Of a stretch of 45,186 bases of DNA, positions 21,232 through 29,415 are shown piece by piece (positions within the stretch are counted from its first letter, which is position 1; every line of letters starts with the position of its first letter). This DNA is from a virus. The stretch lies in IMG/VR virus record IMGVR_UViG_3300036945_001118, positions 1 to 45,186 of that record. One strand, written 5' to 3'. The notes under the pieces are model-generated. The model did no database searches. It saw nothing but the letters and a program-made list of their open reading frames with translations, and was not told the DNA's origin. The position numbers were made by a program, and so were the translations under genes.

Positions 21232-21260
21232 ATTGTACAATGGCCACGCAAGATTGTCAA
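21232..21260 (-). promoter_or_regulatory. Sigma-70 promoter for the AAA+ gene
   Basis: Minus strand: TTGACA (21255-21260), 17 bases, TACAAT (21232-21237). Confidence 0.75.
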
Positions 21261-21313
21261 CTGGTATTTGGACAAATTTCCAAATTGTTTTTTAACTTTG
21301 CATATTTGCAGGA

Positions 21314-21321
21314 TATAAATA
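21314..21321 (+). promoter_or_regulatory. TATAAATA box, T4-late-promoter-like
   Basis: TATAAATA lies four bases before the ATG of the aldo/keto reductase gene. It equals the T4 late -10 consensus, but it is so close to the start that transcription would begin at or inside the coding region. AGGA at 21310 could be the ribosome-binding site. The role is uncertain. Confidence 0.35.
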
Positions 21322-21325
21322 TCGT

Positions 21326-22135
21326 ATGACGCAATTTAACACTCAATTGGGCCTTGGCACTAGTGATTTAGGATGTAACCTAGCAAGTGCAGCCAAAGAT
21401 AAAACGGCAATACACTATGCGCTGGACATTGGATACACTGTTATCGACACAGCTGAAAAATACGGCAATGGCAAAACGGAAATTGTAATCGGCGCAGCAT
21501 TGAAAGATTACGGACTTGGTAAAAGAAACACTTACCAAATAGTGTCTAAGGTCCTGCCAATAAATGCTTCCAAGCAAGGAACAATTGATGCATGCAAGGC
21601 ATCTATCAGAAGATTACAGTGCGAGTATATTGATACGTACTTGTTGCACTGGCGTGGACCGGTACCACTTGACGAAACACTCGAAGGTTTCTTGGAACTC
21701 CAACAACAGGGTCTAATTAAAAACTACGGTGTAAGCAGTTTTGATATTATAGATTTAATTGAATGGCGTAGAGCCGAAGAAAAACTTGGAGTGCCTGCTG
21801 GTATAGTAACTAACCAAGTATATTACTCGCTTTCAAATCGACGAATTGAAAAGTCATTGATGAAGTACCAAGAAAAGTATAACATTTCTACTATGGCCTA
21901 TTCCCCACTTGATCAGGGCAAGCTGTTGTCTAATCAAACACTTTTAGATATTGCCAATGAATACAATTTGTCGCCGGCGCAACTTGCATTGGCATGGACT
22001 ATTAGGAATCCCAACGTTATTACTATTCCAAAATCGGGTCAGTTGTTCAGAATCTTAAGCAATTACAATGCCAGCAAACTCAAACTGTCAGACGAGCTAA
22101 TTTCTAAAATGAATACGTTATTCCCAATTACATGA
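21326..22135 (+). CDS. Aldo/keto reductase
   Basis: A full-length 269-residue AKR barrel that reduces carbonyls with NAD(P)H. The catalytic tetrad is Asp in VIDTAEKYGNG, the Tyr of the same segment, Lys in IVSKVLP and His in TYLLHWRGP. The cofactor loop appears as IPKSGQLFRILSNYNA, a variant of the usual IPKSxxxxR. The substrate is unknown. First gene of a three-gene unit, overlapping the next by ATGA. Confidence 0.92.
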   Translation: MTQFNTQLGLGTSDLGCNLASAAKDKTAIHYALDIGYTVIDTAEKYGNGKTEIVIGAALKDYGLGKRNTYQIVSKVLPINASKQGTIDACKASIRRLQCEYIDTYLLHWRGPVPLDETLEGFLELQQQGLIKNYGVSSFDIIDLIEWRRAEEKLGVPAGIVTNQVYYSLSNRRIEKSLMKYQEKYNISTMAYSPLDQGKLLSNQTLLDIANEYNLSPAQLALAWTIRNPNVITIPKSGQLFRILSNYNASKLKLSDELISKMNTLFPIT

Positions 22136-22800
22136 TTGCACCACAAATACTACCCCAACTAAGCAATACATTGCGAGCAGAGTTGCTTGATTGTTTCAAG
22201 CATAACTCCATGCTAAAGGAGTACCCAGGAAGAGCATTTGCACTAGATTTGGGTCCAGCACTTGAACTGATATCGCCTATAATTGACTCAGTGCTTGGCT
22301 CCGGGACTTGGGAAGTCACAGGCGGAAACTTCTTTGAAACAAACACTGGTTATAGGGTGCATGCAGATACAGGTAAGGAAGGTCCCGAAAGAGTATGGCA
22401 AACCTTTGTATTTCCATTGTCAATGGAAGCTAAACCAAATGTGCAGCCATTGCCGGAACAAGTTAGATTGCTCATATTAAATCAGACATGGGCAGGTGAT
22501 GCAGCTTTCTTTTTAAGAGGCAGCCCTGATGAACCAAACGAATACAATATAGTTGTCAAAGACTACAGGGATGTTGGCAACAGAGACGATGAAGGAACAA
22601 TTGATGGCATGCTATTAGAGCAATGCCCGCATCTTAATCCCAGCAATTTTGTTGGATTGTCAGTTGATAAAAGTTTTCAATGGATTCCGGGAATACCAAT
22701 TACATTCCCTCGTAATAGGTTACACGTAAGTTCTGCGTTCCCACGTGTTGGAATCTTAAAGAAAACTGGATTGAGTATTTTTACCTCTAAAAAGCAATGA
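22132..22800 (+). CDS. 2OG-Fe(II) oxygenase-like protein, 222 aa (no. 4 of 8)
   Basis: YRVHADTGKEG (His77, Asp79) is followed by WQTFVFPLSME and a late RLHVSSAFPRVGI (His198, Arg206): the HxD...H facial triad of prolyl-hydroxylase-like oxygenases. The spacing of 119 residues is long but acceptable. It overlaps both neighbours by four bases, so reductase, oxygenase and radical SAM are made together and probably act on one substrate. Confidence 0.8.
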   Translation: MIAPQILPQLSNTLRAELLDCFKHNSMLKEYPGRAFALDLGPALELISPIIDSVLGSGTWEVTGGNFFETNTGYRVHADTGKEGPERVWQTFVFPLSMEAKPNVQPLPEQVRLLILNQTWAGDAAFFLRGSPDEPNEYNIVVKDYRDVGNRDDEGTIDGMLLEQCPHLNPSNFVGLSVDKSFQWIPGIPITFPRNRLHVSSAFPRVGILKKTGLSIFTSKKQ

Positions 22801-23765
22801 CACATCTAATAGAAATTAAAAAGCCAGTGGATACACTGTACATATACTGGACTATAACTGACTTTTGCAATTTCAAATGCTCATACTGCCCTTCTAACTT
22901 GCATGCAGGACTATTTGCTAGAAAAATCAAACCTGGTGCGCCAACCAATGAAGAAATTGAAACGTTCATTGACCGAGTTCTTAACATTCATTTAATGGAT
23001 AGATTTTTGAACATGACACTGTCGGGTGGCGAGCCTACCTTGCATCCCATGTTCAAGACTATTGTTGAACGCATGGGGCCTCGTGGCTCAATTGAAGTGG
23101 TCACAAACGGATCTCGTTCAGTTGAATGGTGGCAAGATATGAAAGTGTTGCCTAACAAGGTAACAATTTCGCTGCATCCAGAATTTAGTAATCTTGACAA
23201 GATCAATGATCTTGGATTATTTCTAAAAGACAACGGGGTGGATTTGGCATTTAATTTGATGTGTGATCCAAAAAATTGGGATTGGGTTATCAATGTAAAA
23301 CAACTGCTCAACGAGCGATTGCATGGTCACATCAATGCAAAAATTCTAACAGACCACTCGGGTACTTTCAAGGACGGCACACCATACGAGTACTATGAAC
23401 AGCAACTGGATTTTATCAAGAAACAGCAATCAACTGTTGCCACCAACACTGATCCTAGAAAACACACATTTGCAATTTATAGCGATGGTACACAAACAGG
23501 TTTAGATGCATTTAAACTGGTTACTAACAAGCAGCATTCTTTTAAAGGATGGGCATGTTCAGCAGGGCATGCAGGTTTAAAGATTGGATTTGATGGGCAG
23601 GTTACTGCCGGGATATGTGAAATTACAAAGCTTGGACGTTTAGATACATTTGAGCTAGGGCCAAAAGAAATTACATGTATAAGACAATGGTGCAAAACTG
23701 CCGGCGATCTTAATCTTAATAAGAGATTACTTGTTCCCAAGATCAGCGACGCCAAGCTGGCCTAA
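22797..23765 (+). CDS. Radical SAM enzyme, 322 aa
   Basis: TDFCNFKCSYCPSN carries C24-x3-C28-x2-C31 for the 4Fe-4S cluster; TLSGGEPTLHP is the SAM-contact motif. A C-terminal region holds further cysteines (GWACSAGH, GICEITK, QWCKTAG) spaced like an auxiliary-cluster SPASM/twitch domain. Such enzymes modify peptides or sugars. The last 39 bases overlap the convergent QueC-like gene. It is not QueE: it is too long and the cysteine spacing differs. Confidence 0.88.
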   Translation: MTHLIEIKKPVDTLYIYWTITDFCNFKCSYCPSNLHAGLFARKIKPGAPTNEEIETFIDRVLNIHLMDRFLNMTLSGGEPTLHPMFKTIVERMGPRGSIEVVTNGSRSVEWWQDMKVLPNKVTISLHPEFSNLDKINDLGLFLKDNGVDLAFNLMCDPKNWDWVINVKQLLNERLHGHINAKILTDHSGTFKDGTPYEYYEQQLDFIKKQQSTVATNTDPRKHTFAIYSDGTQTGLDAFKLVTNKQHSFKGWACSAGHAGLKIGFDGQVTAGICEITKLGRLDTFELGPKEITCIRQWCKTAGDLNLNKRLLVPKISDAKLA

Positions 23766-24374
23766 AGCCCATTCTCGTTCTTTGCAGTTATAGCATTCTC
23801 CGCAACGTCCCACGGTAAGTGCAGTACAAGAGTGTGTTAGCTCAATCAGTGGCCATATATCAAATGTGTCATACAAACTTAAAGTATGACGCTTGTCTAC
23901 CAATGCAAAAGGACATGTAGTACCGGGAAGTTCCACACTGGCAGGGCGATTAGGATACTCACCTGGCAATTCAATCAGTGCGCGATCCGGATGTGCCTGA
24001 CTGCCATAGAACACATGCTCGATTCCATAACGTGTTCTTGCTTCGTGCTCGCCTGTGCGTCCTTGTTGACTGTGATGTACTGTGGCATCTCCGACTTTGA
24101 TAGGATCGGGCAATTGTTCTGCTGTAAGACTTAATTTATTTCTTACCCATTCTACAATAGGCTTAACATAATCCCACGCACCATCAGGCCTGGCAACTGT
24201 AAACGGAATCAACTCTTGTGTGCTGTGATCCATCTTGCGTTCCAGGCAAAGCAGATACAATAACACCGCAGAGTCTGCTCCACCACTTAGCATTACTCCA
24301 ATGCGTTGCTTACCTTCAGGTAGCTTGATATCTACTTGCTGGATGTAATTGTCTTTGCCTACTGTAATTCTCAT
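23727..24374 (-). CDS. QueC-like PP-loop ATPase, 215 aa
   Basis: SGGADS (residues 30-35) is the ATP-pyrophosphatase P-loop, and the C-terminus has four Cys (183, 191, 194, 197) in SCTALTVGRCGECYNCKERE, as in the QueC zinc site. QueC makes the nitrile of preQ0. The middle differs from standard QueC, with YGSQAHPDRALIELPG and EHVFYG, so another amide/nitrile or thiolation substrate is possible. No other preQ0 gene (queD, queE, folE) is in view. Overlaps the convergent radical SAM gene by 39 bases. Confidence 0.75.
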   Translation of the reverse strand: MRITVGKDNYIQQVDIKLPEGKQRIGVMLSGGADSAVLLYLLCLERKMDHSTQELIPFTVARPDGAWDYVKPIVEWVRNKLSLTAEQLPDPIKVGDATVHHSQQGRTGEHEARTRYGIEHVFYGSQAHPDRALIELPGEYPNRPASVELPGTTCPFALVDKRHTLSLYDTFDIWPLIELTHSCTALTVGRCGECYNCKEREWALGQLGVADLGNK

Positions 24375-24375
24375 A

Positions 24376-25122
24376 TCAGTGTCTATGTTGTAAATGTTTT
24401 AGTACACGGTCTACATTTTCTACGGTAAACGGTACATTAAGAATCAAATGCCAGCTGTCATTGACCCAGCTAATTGTTCTGTGTGTCATGCGAGTATTCA
24501 CATAATACACACGACCTATTTCAATGTTGGCTTTGCGATCATCCATCAACCAATCGTAATCTAATGGTCCGCAGTTCTTTAAAAATGCTACAAGTCTAAA
24601 GCAAGGGCGTGGCATGCCAGGATGGTCGCGATGCGGCACAAAATATCCGCCAATGCCCGAGTTGATTAAAAATGAACGTCCCAAGGGTTGCCATTCATCT
24701 AAGAAGTCTTTTAAACTTGTCAAGCCGGGACTTGCACGATTGCAGTCATTGTACAAGGCAGTGGGAACACAGAACTCTGTTTCTTTGGGAGTGTAGCCCA
24801 ATGCATTGGCAGCTTCGGGAATACTTGGTGCCTTCTTGTGGTCCCAACCTGGGATAGTTGTCAGCGTCATTGACCTACGATTGTTAGGACGATCTGTACG
24901 CGGCAAGTAATCAACCCAATCCGCACTGTACTTTTCATTGATAACATTTTCAATACCATGTGTATCTAATTTGTAATCAAGCGGCTCAAAGTTGCCAATT
25001 TGGCCTAGTGCTAACTCTGCGGCAAGACTTGCAGGGTGCATTGCGCCCAGTCCTTGTCGACTACCGCTGACACCTGCACCTTGTACTGCGTTTGGATTGC
25101 TTTTATTGAATAAGTTTGTCAT
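24376..25122 (-). CDS. AspH-like iron oxygenase, 248 aa (no. 5 of 8)
   Basis: FVPHRDHPGMPRPCFRLVAF (His164, Asp166, Arg176) and YYVNTRMTHRTISW (His214) with WHLILNVPF form the core. The N-terminal 100 residues (SGSRQGLGAMHPASLAAELA) are unlike the other oxygenases. It is directly followed by the QueC-like gene with a one-base gap. Substrate unknown. Confidence 0.8.
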   Translation of the reverse strand: MTNLFNKSNPNAVQGAGVSGSRQGLGAMHPASLAAELALGQIGNFEPLDYKLDTHGIENVINEKYSADWVDYLPRTDRPNNRRSMTLTTIPGWDHKKAPSIPEAANALGYTPKETEFCVPTALYNDCNRASPGLTSLKDFLDEWQPLGRSFLINSGIGGYFVPHRDHPGMPRPCFRLVAFLKNCGPLDYDWLMDDRKANIEIGRVYYVNTRMTHRTISWVNDSWHLILNVPFTVENVDRVLKHLQHRH

Positions 25123-25163
25123 GCAAATAGTTATCGCCGGCAGACAACTGCGTACATTCTAAA

Positions 25164-25595
25164 TTAGACGTTGTCTAATCGGTAGTGTTTTATTCTATAA
25201 CTTCTGCTGAGAGTGATGTTGTACTTGGCCAACTGGTCTCTCCATAGAAAGAATTGTGGACCATGAGTCATATTTTCGTTAGTTAGCCATTCCCATTGGT
25301 GTACCATTTCGTGCGCCATAGTGTTAATGAATAAACGCTTGCTTAGAAAGCTCTTGTTAATTTTCATTTTAACTCGAGTAACGTCCCCTTCGATGCCCTG
25401 ACATTCTCCCCAATACGCTTTGGTGTAGATCAATCTAAAACTGGGCATTTTAAGCTCGTTATTAAAAACATTTCGGTTGATGTTTCTAAATGCTTCCCTG
25501 CAATCGGCTATTGTGGGTCTAAACTTAGCATCGTACTCGTCAAAACTTTGAACCATTTTGAATAATTTGGTTCTAGTAATGTTATTGGTTGCCAT
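25164..25595 (-). CDS. SprT-like zinc metalloprotease
   Basis: AHEMVHQWEW is an HExxH zinc site, followed about 20 residues later by GPQFFLWRDQL; the N-terminal half (CREAFRNINRNVFNNELKMP) is the usual SprT helix. Related SprT/Spartan proteins clear protein-DNA crosslinks. The start at 25595 has GAGG eight bases upstream and gives 143 residues; an ATG at 25610 is the alternative. Lies between oxygenase genes. Confidence 0.82.
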   Translation of the reverse strand: MATNNITRTKLFKMVQSFDEYDAKFRPTIADCREAFRNINRNVFNNELKMPSFRLIYTKAYWGECQGIEGDVTRVKMKINKSFLSKRLFINTMAHEMVHQWEWLTNENMTHGPQFFLWRDQLAKYNITLSRSYRIKHYRLDNV

Positions 25596-25689
25596 GGGAG
25601 GATTCCTCATAAACAGCTCTAGTGAGTACTGTACTTAGTAGCTAGATGCAAATCTTAAACTACCTCCCATTGGCGTATTAAGTGGTACT

Positions 25690-26604
25690 TTAACCGTTTA
25701 GAAGCTTAAGACCACTTATAATGTCACCGTCAACCAACATGTCAACTGGATGCTTTTTACCGGCAAATTTGTTTGTGCTCCAACTGTTGGTTTGTTGATC
25801 AAAGTCCCACCAGCAACTGAAGCCCAACATTAAATGGATACGAGGCGGCGCTGTGCGTGTTTTGGCATATGCACGGTGCATTGTGTTAGTGTCCCATGAA
25901 TATGCATAACCAGCTTCAATATGAACTGGGTCGCTGCCTTCTTGTTCCAATAGATAGTCGGGATGTGTAAAAATAGGAATATTAATTCGCAAATTGGTTG
26001 TCATTGCTTCGTCTTTGTGCCAAGTTACACCTGCATACTTGTCGTCGCCAACTGGACCCTCCTGCTCGGCATAGATAATGCGAATTGCAGTTCTGACCAT
26101 GGTACACTTAAAGGAGTCTAAAAATGTGCCCAACGACTTGTGGTAGCTTGCAGGAGTTCGTGTTGCAAATCCAAATGTGTCGTAATGTGTATTACGTTTA
26201 ATCGTCGGCATATTGATATTGGAATATGCAGAATACGGATTTGCTACACCTTTGGTTCCTGGATTGTGATTGCCTTGTACTTGTTCGTGTACGTTTGCAG
26301 AATTGCCATCAACATGATTGGGATTGTACGTTAGTCCAAGACCACCATAACTTGCATCTTTGCGGCCTTCGCCAACCAATCGATAATTCCATTCACCATA
26401 CAATTGCAGTGCTTCTTGTGTGTCGGTTACCAACTGTTGAAAGTCAACTGAGTCAGGCAGTTGAAACTTTAATAGCTTTGGGTATTCGTGTGACAGCGGA
26501 ACATCGGGCACCGACTTGTTAATTTTAAATGGCGTGAGCGTATCAAAGTAAGAAGCAGTAGTTGTGTTTACTGGTATTTTGTTTAAGTCGTTAACGGTAA
26601 TCAT
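25690..26604 (-). CDS. AspH-like iron oxygenase, 304 aa (no. 6 of 8)
   Basis: TWHKDEAMTTNLRINIPIF (His196, Asp198, Arg206), SWDTNTMHRAYAK (His243) and PPRIHLMLGF (Arg255) give the facial triad plus oxoglutarate-binding Arg. The long N-terminal region includes LGLTYNPNHVDGN and DTFGFATRTP. Start at 26604 overlaps the upstream gene as ATGA; the TTG at 26616 lacks proper spacing. Substrate unknown. Confidence 0.82.
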   Translation of the reverse strand: MITVNDLNKIPVNTTTASYFDTLTPFKINKSVPDVPLSHEYPKLLKFQLPDSVDFQQLVTDTQEALQLYGEWNYRLVGEGRKDASYGGLGLTYNPNHVDGNSANVHEQVQGNHNPGTKGVANPYSAYSNINMPTIKRNTHYDTFGFATRTPASYHKSLGTFLDSFKCTMVRTAIRIIYAEQEGPVGDDKYAGVTWHKDEAMTTNLRINIPIFTHPDYLLEQEGSDPVHIEAGYAYSWDTNTMHRAYAKTRTAPPRIHLMLGFSCWWDFDQQTNSWSTNKFAGKKHPVDMLVDGDIISGLKLLNG

Positions 26605-27587
26605 TTTGCAATCCAATCCTTATATTTTTCATAACTTGGCTCCAATGCTTTGAGCCATTCGGTAATCTTTGGTCTACCCTTAACTGCCATAATAATCTTT
26701 GGTTTGGCAAGATCTGCACCGTGTACAAATGCTCCGTTGTTAAACACAAATGTATTTGTGTCTGGCGGCAGATCTACGTATGTGCGTTTTTCACGTGGTA
26801 CACGATTTGCACTAACTCCATAAGCAGCACCTGTGCGTACAGTAATCGGACGCGGATCATAATCTTCTGTTCGATCAGGCCACTGACTAATCCAAAAAGT
26901 TGGACCATCGTTTGTGTCCCATATCATGATTCTCAAACTGTCCGGCCAAGGATAGATAACTGCATCTGGGTCAATGTGCGGGGTCACTTCGTTGATGTTT
27001 GACCAAAGCACAACTTTTTCAATGCTGTGGAATGGCAAGCATGAAAATATTTGCTCAAACATTTTAGGAAAGTGTTTGGTCCAATCGTCAACCACAGTAT
27101 TCTTGTAATTGAATTTGGTGTGATCTACTTCGGGGTGCAAGAAGCAGCAAAGGCCTTTCCAAAACTGAGTTTCTGTTTGTCCACGTGTAATGTCAGCTTG
27201 CTTTTCATTCCATAACTTCCAAAACAATTCCCAGTCATCAGGTTCAATCTTGGGAATGTCCAACGGCACCCAGGAAATTGGCGTCCACTTTTCATCTACC
27301 AATGCAATCTCTGGCCATGCTGCTGGACTAATGCGGCTTAGAAAATCAACGTTGGTGTTGGGCATGTGCATTACACGAGCACCAAGTCTGACCCACTCGT
27401 TGTATGGGCTACGTCCATTTAGTAACTGCATTGCAGAGTGCATATCAAGGACTACCCATTCGCCTGGGTTAAGCTCTGTTGGCAATGGTTGTCCTGCTGG
27501 CAATGTTAGTGTTTTACCAGTTAGTCTGCTGTTACGCCAGTTTACATGGGCCAGTATTGTTACTTTTGGAGGGATAATGGGATTCAT
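26601..27587 (-). CDS. Iron/2OG-type oxygenase-like protein, 328 aa (no. 7 of 8)
   Basis: EVTPHIDPDAVI (His204, Asp206), SLRIMIWDTNDGPTFWIS and NNGAFVHGADLAKPKI (His289) with a following Lys in place of the usual Arg suggest an AspH/2OG fold. A 150-residue N-terminal region with many Trp and Pro is specific to this gene. Co-transcribed and overlapping with the gene at 25690. Confidence 0.72.
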   Translation of the reverse strand: MNPIIPPKVTILAHVNWRNSRLTGKTLTLPAGQPLPTELNPGEWVVLDMHSAMQLLNGRSPYNEWVRLGARVMHMPNTNVDFLSRISPAAWPEIALVDEKWTPISWVPLDIPKIEPDDWELFWKLWNEKQADITRGQTETQFWKGLCCFLHPEVDHTKFNYKNTVVDDWTKHFPKMFEQIFSCLPFHSIEKVVLWSNINEVTPHIDPDAVIYPWPDSLRIMIWDTNDGPTFWISQWPDRTEDYDPRPITVRTGAAYGVSANRVPREKRTYVDLPPDTNTFVFNNGAFVHGADLAKPKIIMAVKGRPKITEWLKALEPSYEKYKDWIAK

Positions 27588-27617
27588 ACTAGTAATTATG
27601 ACTGTAAACTGGCGATG

Positions 27618-28223
27618 TTATTTCATTAGTGCAAGTTGTATTTCTTTCCAGTTACTGAATCGACGAACTGAAATATCCGAGAATCCTCGGTTCCACGGTT
27701 GGTCAATGAGGTAAGTGGCATGCCCGGCTTGTGCAGAGGCTCTTGCAGTTGATTCAGTTGAAGTAACGCACACTGCTGCATCGTGTTCGCGCAAGGCTGA
27801 ATATAAATTTGTAGTGCGGTTAACAACATACAGTTCATCAAACACACCCGGGAACAGAAGTTCTATATTGGCACGTCGAAGTATTGCTCTATTCATATCG
27901 CTGGATGATTTACTGTATCCAACAATGTGCCAACCCCGATCTGCTAGATCACTTAGTACCGACTCTGCGCCCAGCAACGGGTACAATGCACCCCACTGCC
28001 ACGAGTACTCGCAAAACTCTTTCATCCATAAGTCGGCCAATTCTTCAGGAACATTGAGCCATGCACCCAGATGTTCTCGACTTGTTATTGTATTGCCTGC
28101 AACATTTTGCAAACGACCAAGAGACGAAAGCCACTTGACGAATGCAGTTAATGTATCAACACAAGTATCATCAAGATCGACGATTAACTTGTTTTCAAAC
28201 TCTTCATCCTGCAAGCTCAACAC
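27618..28223 (-). CDS. HAD-superfamily phosphatase, 5'(3')-deoxynucleotidase-like
   Basis: LIVDLDDTCVD (Asp16, Asp18) is HAD motif I; VGYSKSSSDMNRA gives motif II with Ser instead of Thr, and late GHATYLIDQPWNRGF contains the acidic motif IV in the spot usual for NT5C-type deoxynucleotidases. It probably dephosphorylates nucleotides or a sugar phosphate. The start is a GTG at 28223, overlapping the ClpS stop by about 20 bases, with GGAG four bases before it. Confidence 0.8.
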   Translation of the reverse strand: MLSLQDEEFENKLIVDLDDTCVDTLTAFVKWLSSLGRLQNVAGNTITSREHLGAWLNVPEELADLWMKEFCEYSWQWGALYPLLGAESVLSDLADRGWHIVGYSKSSSDMNRAILRRANIELLFPGVFDELYVVNRTTNLYSALREHDAAVCVTSTESTARASAQAGHATYLIDQPWNRGFSDISVRRFSNWKEIQLALMK

Positions 28224-28515
28224 TCACTCCAAGCGGGTGTCCATTGGTGCGAGCAATTTGCGTAGACTCCATGGCCTTTTGTTCAGCAACTTCATATGTA
28301 TACACACCAGCAGTACCTTTTCCATTTTGGTGAACCTGCATCATAATTTGCGTTGCGGCATCTTGTGTGTGATGGAAAATTACTTTAAGTAATTCGATAA
28401 CAAACTCCATTGGTGTAGAATTGTCATTTAAAATTACTACGCGGAAACGTTCTGGTTCCTTTGCATTTGTAATGTTATCAGTTTTCTTGATAGTCTGAAT
28501 TGCTGTTTCTGCCAT
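28204..28515 (-). CDS. clpS: ClpS-like N-degron adaptor
   Basis: Start at 28515 (MAETAIQTIKKTDN) gives 103 residues. The ClpS fold is clear: VVILNDNSTPMEFVIELL, MQVHQNGKGTAGVYTYEVAE, MESTQIARTNGHPL. In bacterial ClpS the loop reads NDD-x-TPMEFV; here the second Asp is Asn, which lies by the N-degron pocket. Bacterial ClpS hands substrates to ClpA-ClpP. It sits directly downstream of hsp20 and near a phage clpX; no clpA or clpP is seen. Confidence 0.92.
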   Translation of the reverse strand: MAETAIQTIKKTDNITNAKEPERFRVVILNDNSTPMEFVIELLKVIFHHTQDAATQIMMQVHQNGKGTAGVYTYEVAEQKAMESTQIARTNGHPLGVSVELAG

Positions 28516-28548
28516 TTGTGTTTCCAGTATGTTTAACAATGATATTTA

Positions 28549-28578
28549 GTTGGGACAACGTGGTAGAGTCGCCCCAAC
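28549..28578 (-). other. Strong stem-loop between hsp20 and clpS
   Basis: GTTGGGGCGAC pairs with GTTGTCCCAAC (11 bp with two G-U pairs) around an 8-base loop. No T-run follows, so it may be an RNA-stability or attenuation element between the genes. Confidence 0.5.
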
Positions 28579-28585
28579 ATTTATA

Positions 28586-29017
28586 TTATCCCTTAATTAA
28601 AGGAATCTTTTTTGGTTTTGCTTCTTCGGGTACAATCTCATTAAGATCGATAATCAGCATGCCATCTTTGAGCTCGGCTGTTTTAATCTCAATGCGATCA
28701 CCTAATACAAACTCACGTTTAAAATTGCGAGTAGCAATTCCGCGATGCAAGTAGTTTGCTTTATCTTCTTCGGTCTTTTGACCAGTTACAATAAGTGCAT
28801 TTTCTTGCTGAGTGATTTCGATATCCCGGTCAGTAAAACCTGCAACCGCAAGAGTAATGCGGTAGTCATGCTCTGCAAGTTTTTCTAAGTTGAAAGGGGG
28901 ATATCCACCGTTGCTGGGATTACTAACTTGCATTAGTCGATCCAATTCGTTAAACAAATGATCGAACCCAACACCAAATCTCTGGTATGGCTGTAGATTA
29001 TTACAATGATTAGACAT
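28586..29017 (-). CDS. hsp20: Small heat-shock protein (Hsp20/IbpA family)
   Basis: 143 residues. The alpha-crystallin domain covers about residues 42-130: YRITLAVAGFTDRDIEI, ALIVTGQKTEED, LHRGIATRNFKREFVLGD and the A-x-x-x-x-G-x-L motif in AELKDGMLIIDL, with the I-x-I anchor KKIPLI at the C-terminus. It holds unfolded proteins; phages of this type often carry hsp20. GGAG precedes the ATG. Own promoter at 29103; the leader holds two small stem-loops. Confidence 0.95.
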   Translation of the reverse strand: MSNHCNNLQPYQRFGVGFDHLFNELDRLMQVSNPSNGGYPPFNLEKLAEHDYRITLAVAGFTDRDIEITQQENALIVTGQKTEEDKANYLHRGIATRNFKREFVLGDRIEIKTAELKDGMLIIDLNEIVPEEAKPKKIPLIKG

Positions 29018-29047
29018 AATATAGTCTCCTTATAGCGAGTCTAAATT

Positions 29048-29095
29048 TGTGATCCTATTGGCATCACATTGTGCGTTAGCCCTCTTGGCACTAAC
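29048..29095 (-). other. Structured hsp20 leader
   Basis: TGTGAT/ATCACA (29048-29053 with 29063-29068) and GTTAG/CTAAC plus GGC/GCC (29075-29095) form two hairpins between the promoter and the ribosome-binding site. RNA thermometers are known in bacterial hsp20 leaders, but no FourU or ROSE anti-Shine-Dalgarno is visible here. Confidence 0.4.
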
Positions 29096-29102
29096 ATACA
29101 CA

Positions 29103-29131
29103 ATTATATTTATTTCTTATCAGTTTGTCAA
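29103..29131 (-). promoter_or_regulatory. Consensus sigma-70 promoter for hsp20
   Basis: Minus strand: TTGACA (29126-29131), 17 bases, TATAAT (29103-29108). Not a sigma-32 heat-shock promoter. Confidence 0.85.
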
Positions 29132-29139
29132 GTAGTATT

Positions 29140-29412
29140 TTAATACATTCGACGCTTCACACCATCGCGTGGAGCACGTTTACCGCTTAGTTCGTCAGTT
29201 TCAACTTGCTTTTGGTGACGGCGCTTTGCTTTATTTGCAGCAACACGGCGTTCAGTTGTTGGCTTAACATATTCCATGCGCTCACGGACCTCGTCCATTT
29301 TGCCAGAATCTTGGATCTTATTTTTAAATTTGCGTAAAGCTCTTTCAACTTGATCATCCTTGACCATTACGCTCGTGCCCCTTACTTTTGGGCGGTGGGT
29401 ATCTCTGCTCAT
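29140..29412 (-). CDS. rpsU: Ribosomal protein bS21 homologue
   Basis: 90 residues with the bS21 core (VERALRKFKNKIQDSGKMDE, VRERMEYVKPTTERR) and a very basic tail (NKAKRRHQKQ, KRAPRDGVKRRMY). Bacterial bS21 has about 70 residues, so this copy has extra tail and a short N-terminal extension. bS21 sits at the mRNA exit next to the anti-Shine-Dalgarno; phage copies are thought to bias the ribosome to phage messages. It lies three bases after clpX. Confidence 0.93.
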   Translation of the reverse strand: MSRDTHRPKVRGTSVMVKDDQVERALRKFKNKIQDSGKMDEVRERMEYVKPTTERRVAANKAKRRHQKQVETDELSGKRAPRDGVKRRMY

Positions 29413-29415
29413 ATT

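Noticed and set aside
22797-23765. QueE (preQ0 radical SAM) next to QueC-like gene
   Set aside because: The protein is too long, has CX3CX2C rather than the QueE cluster pattern and carries extra C-terminal cysteines of SPASM type.
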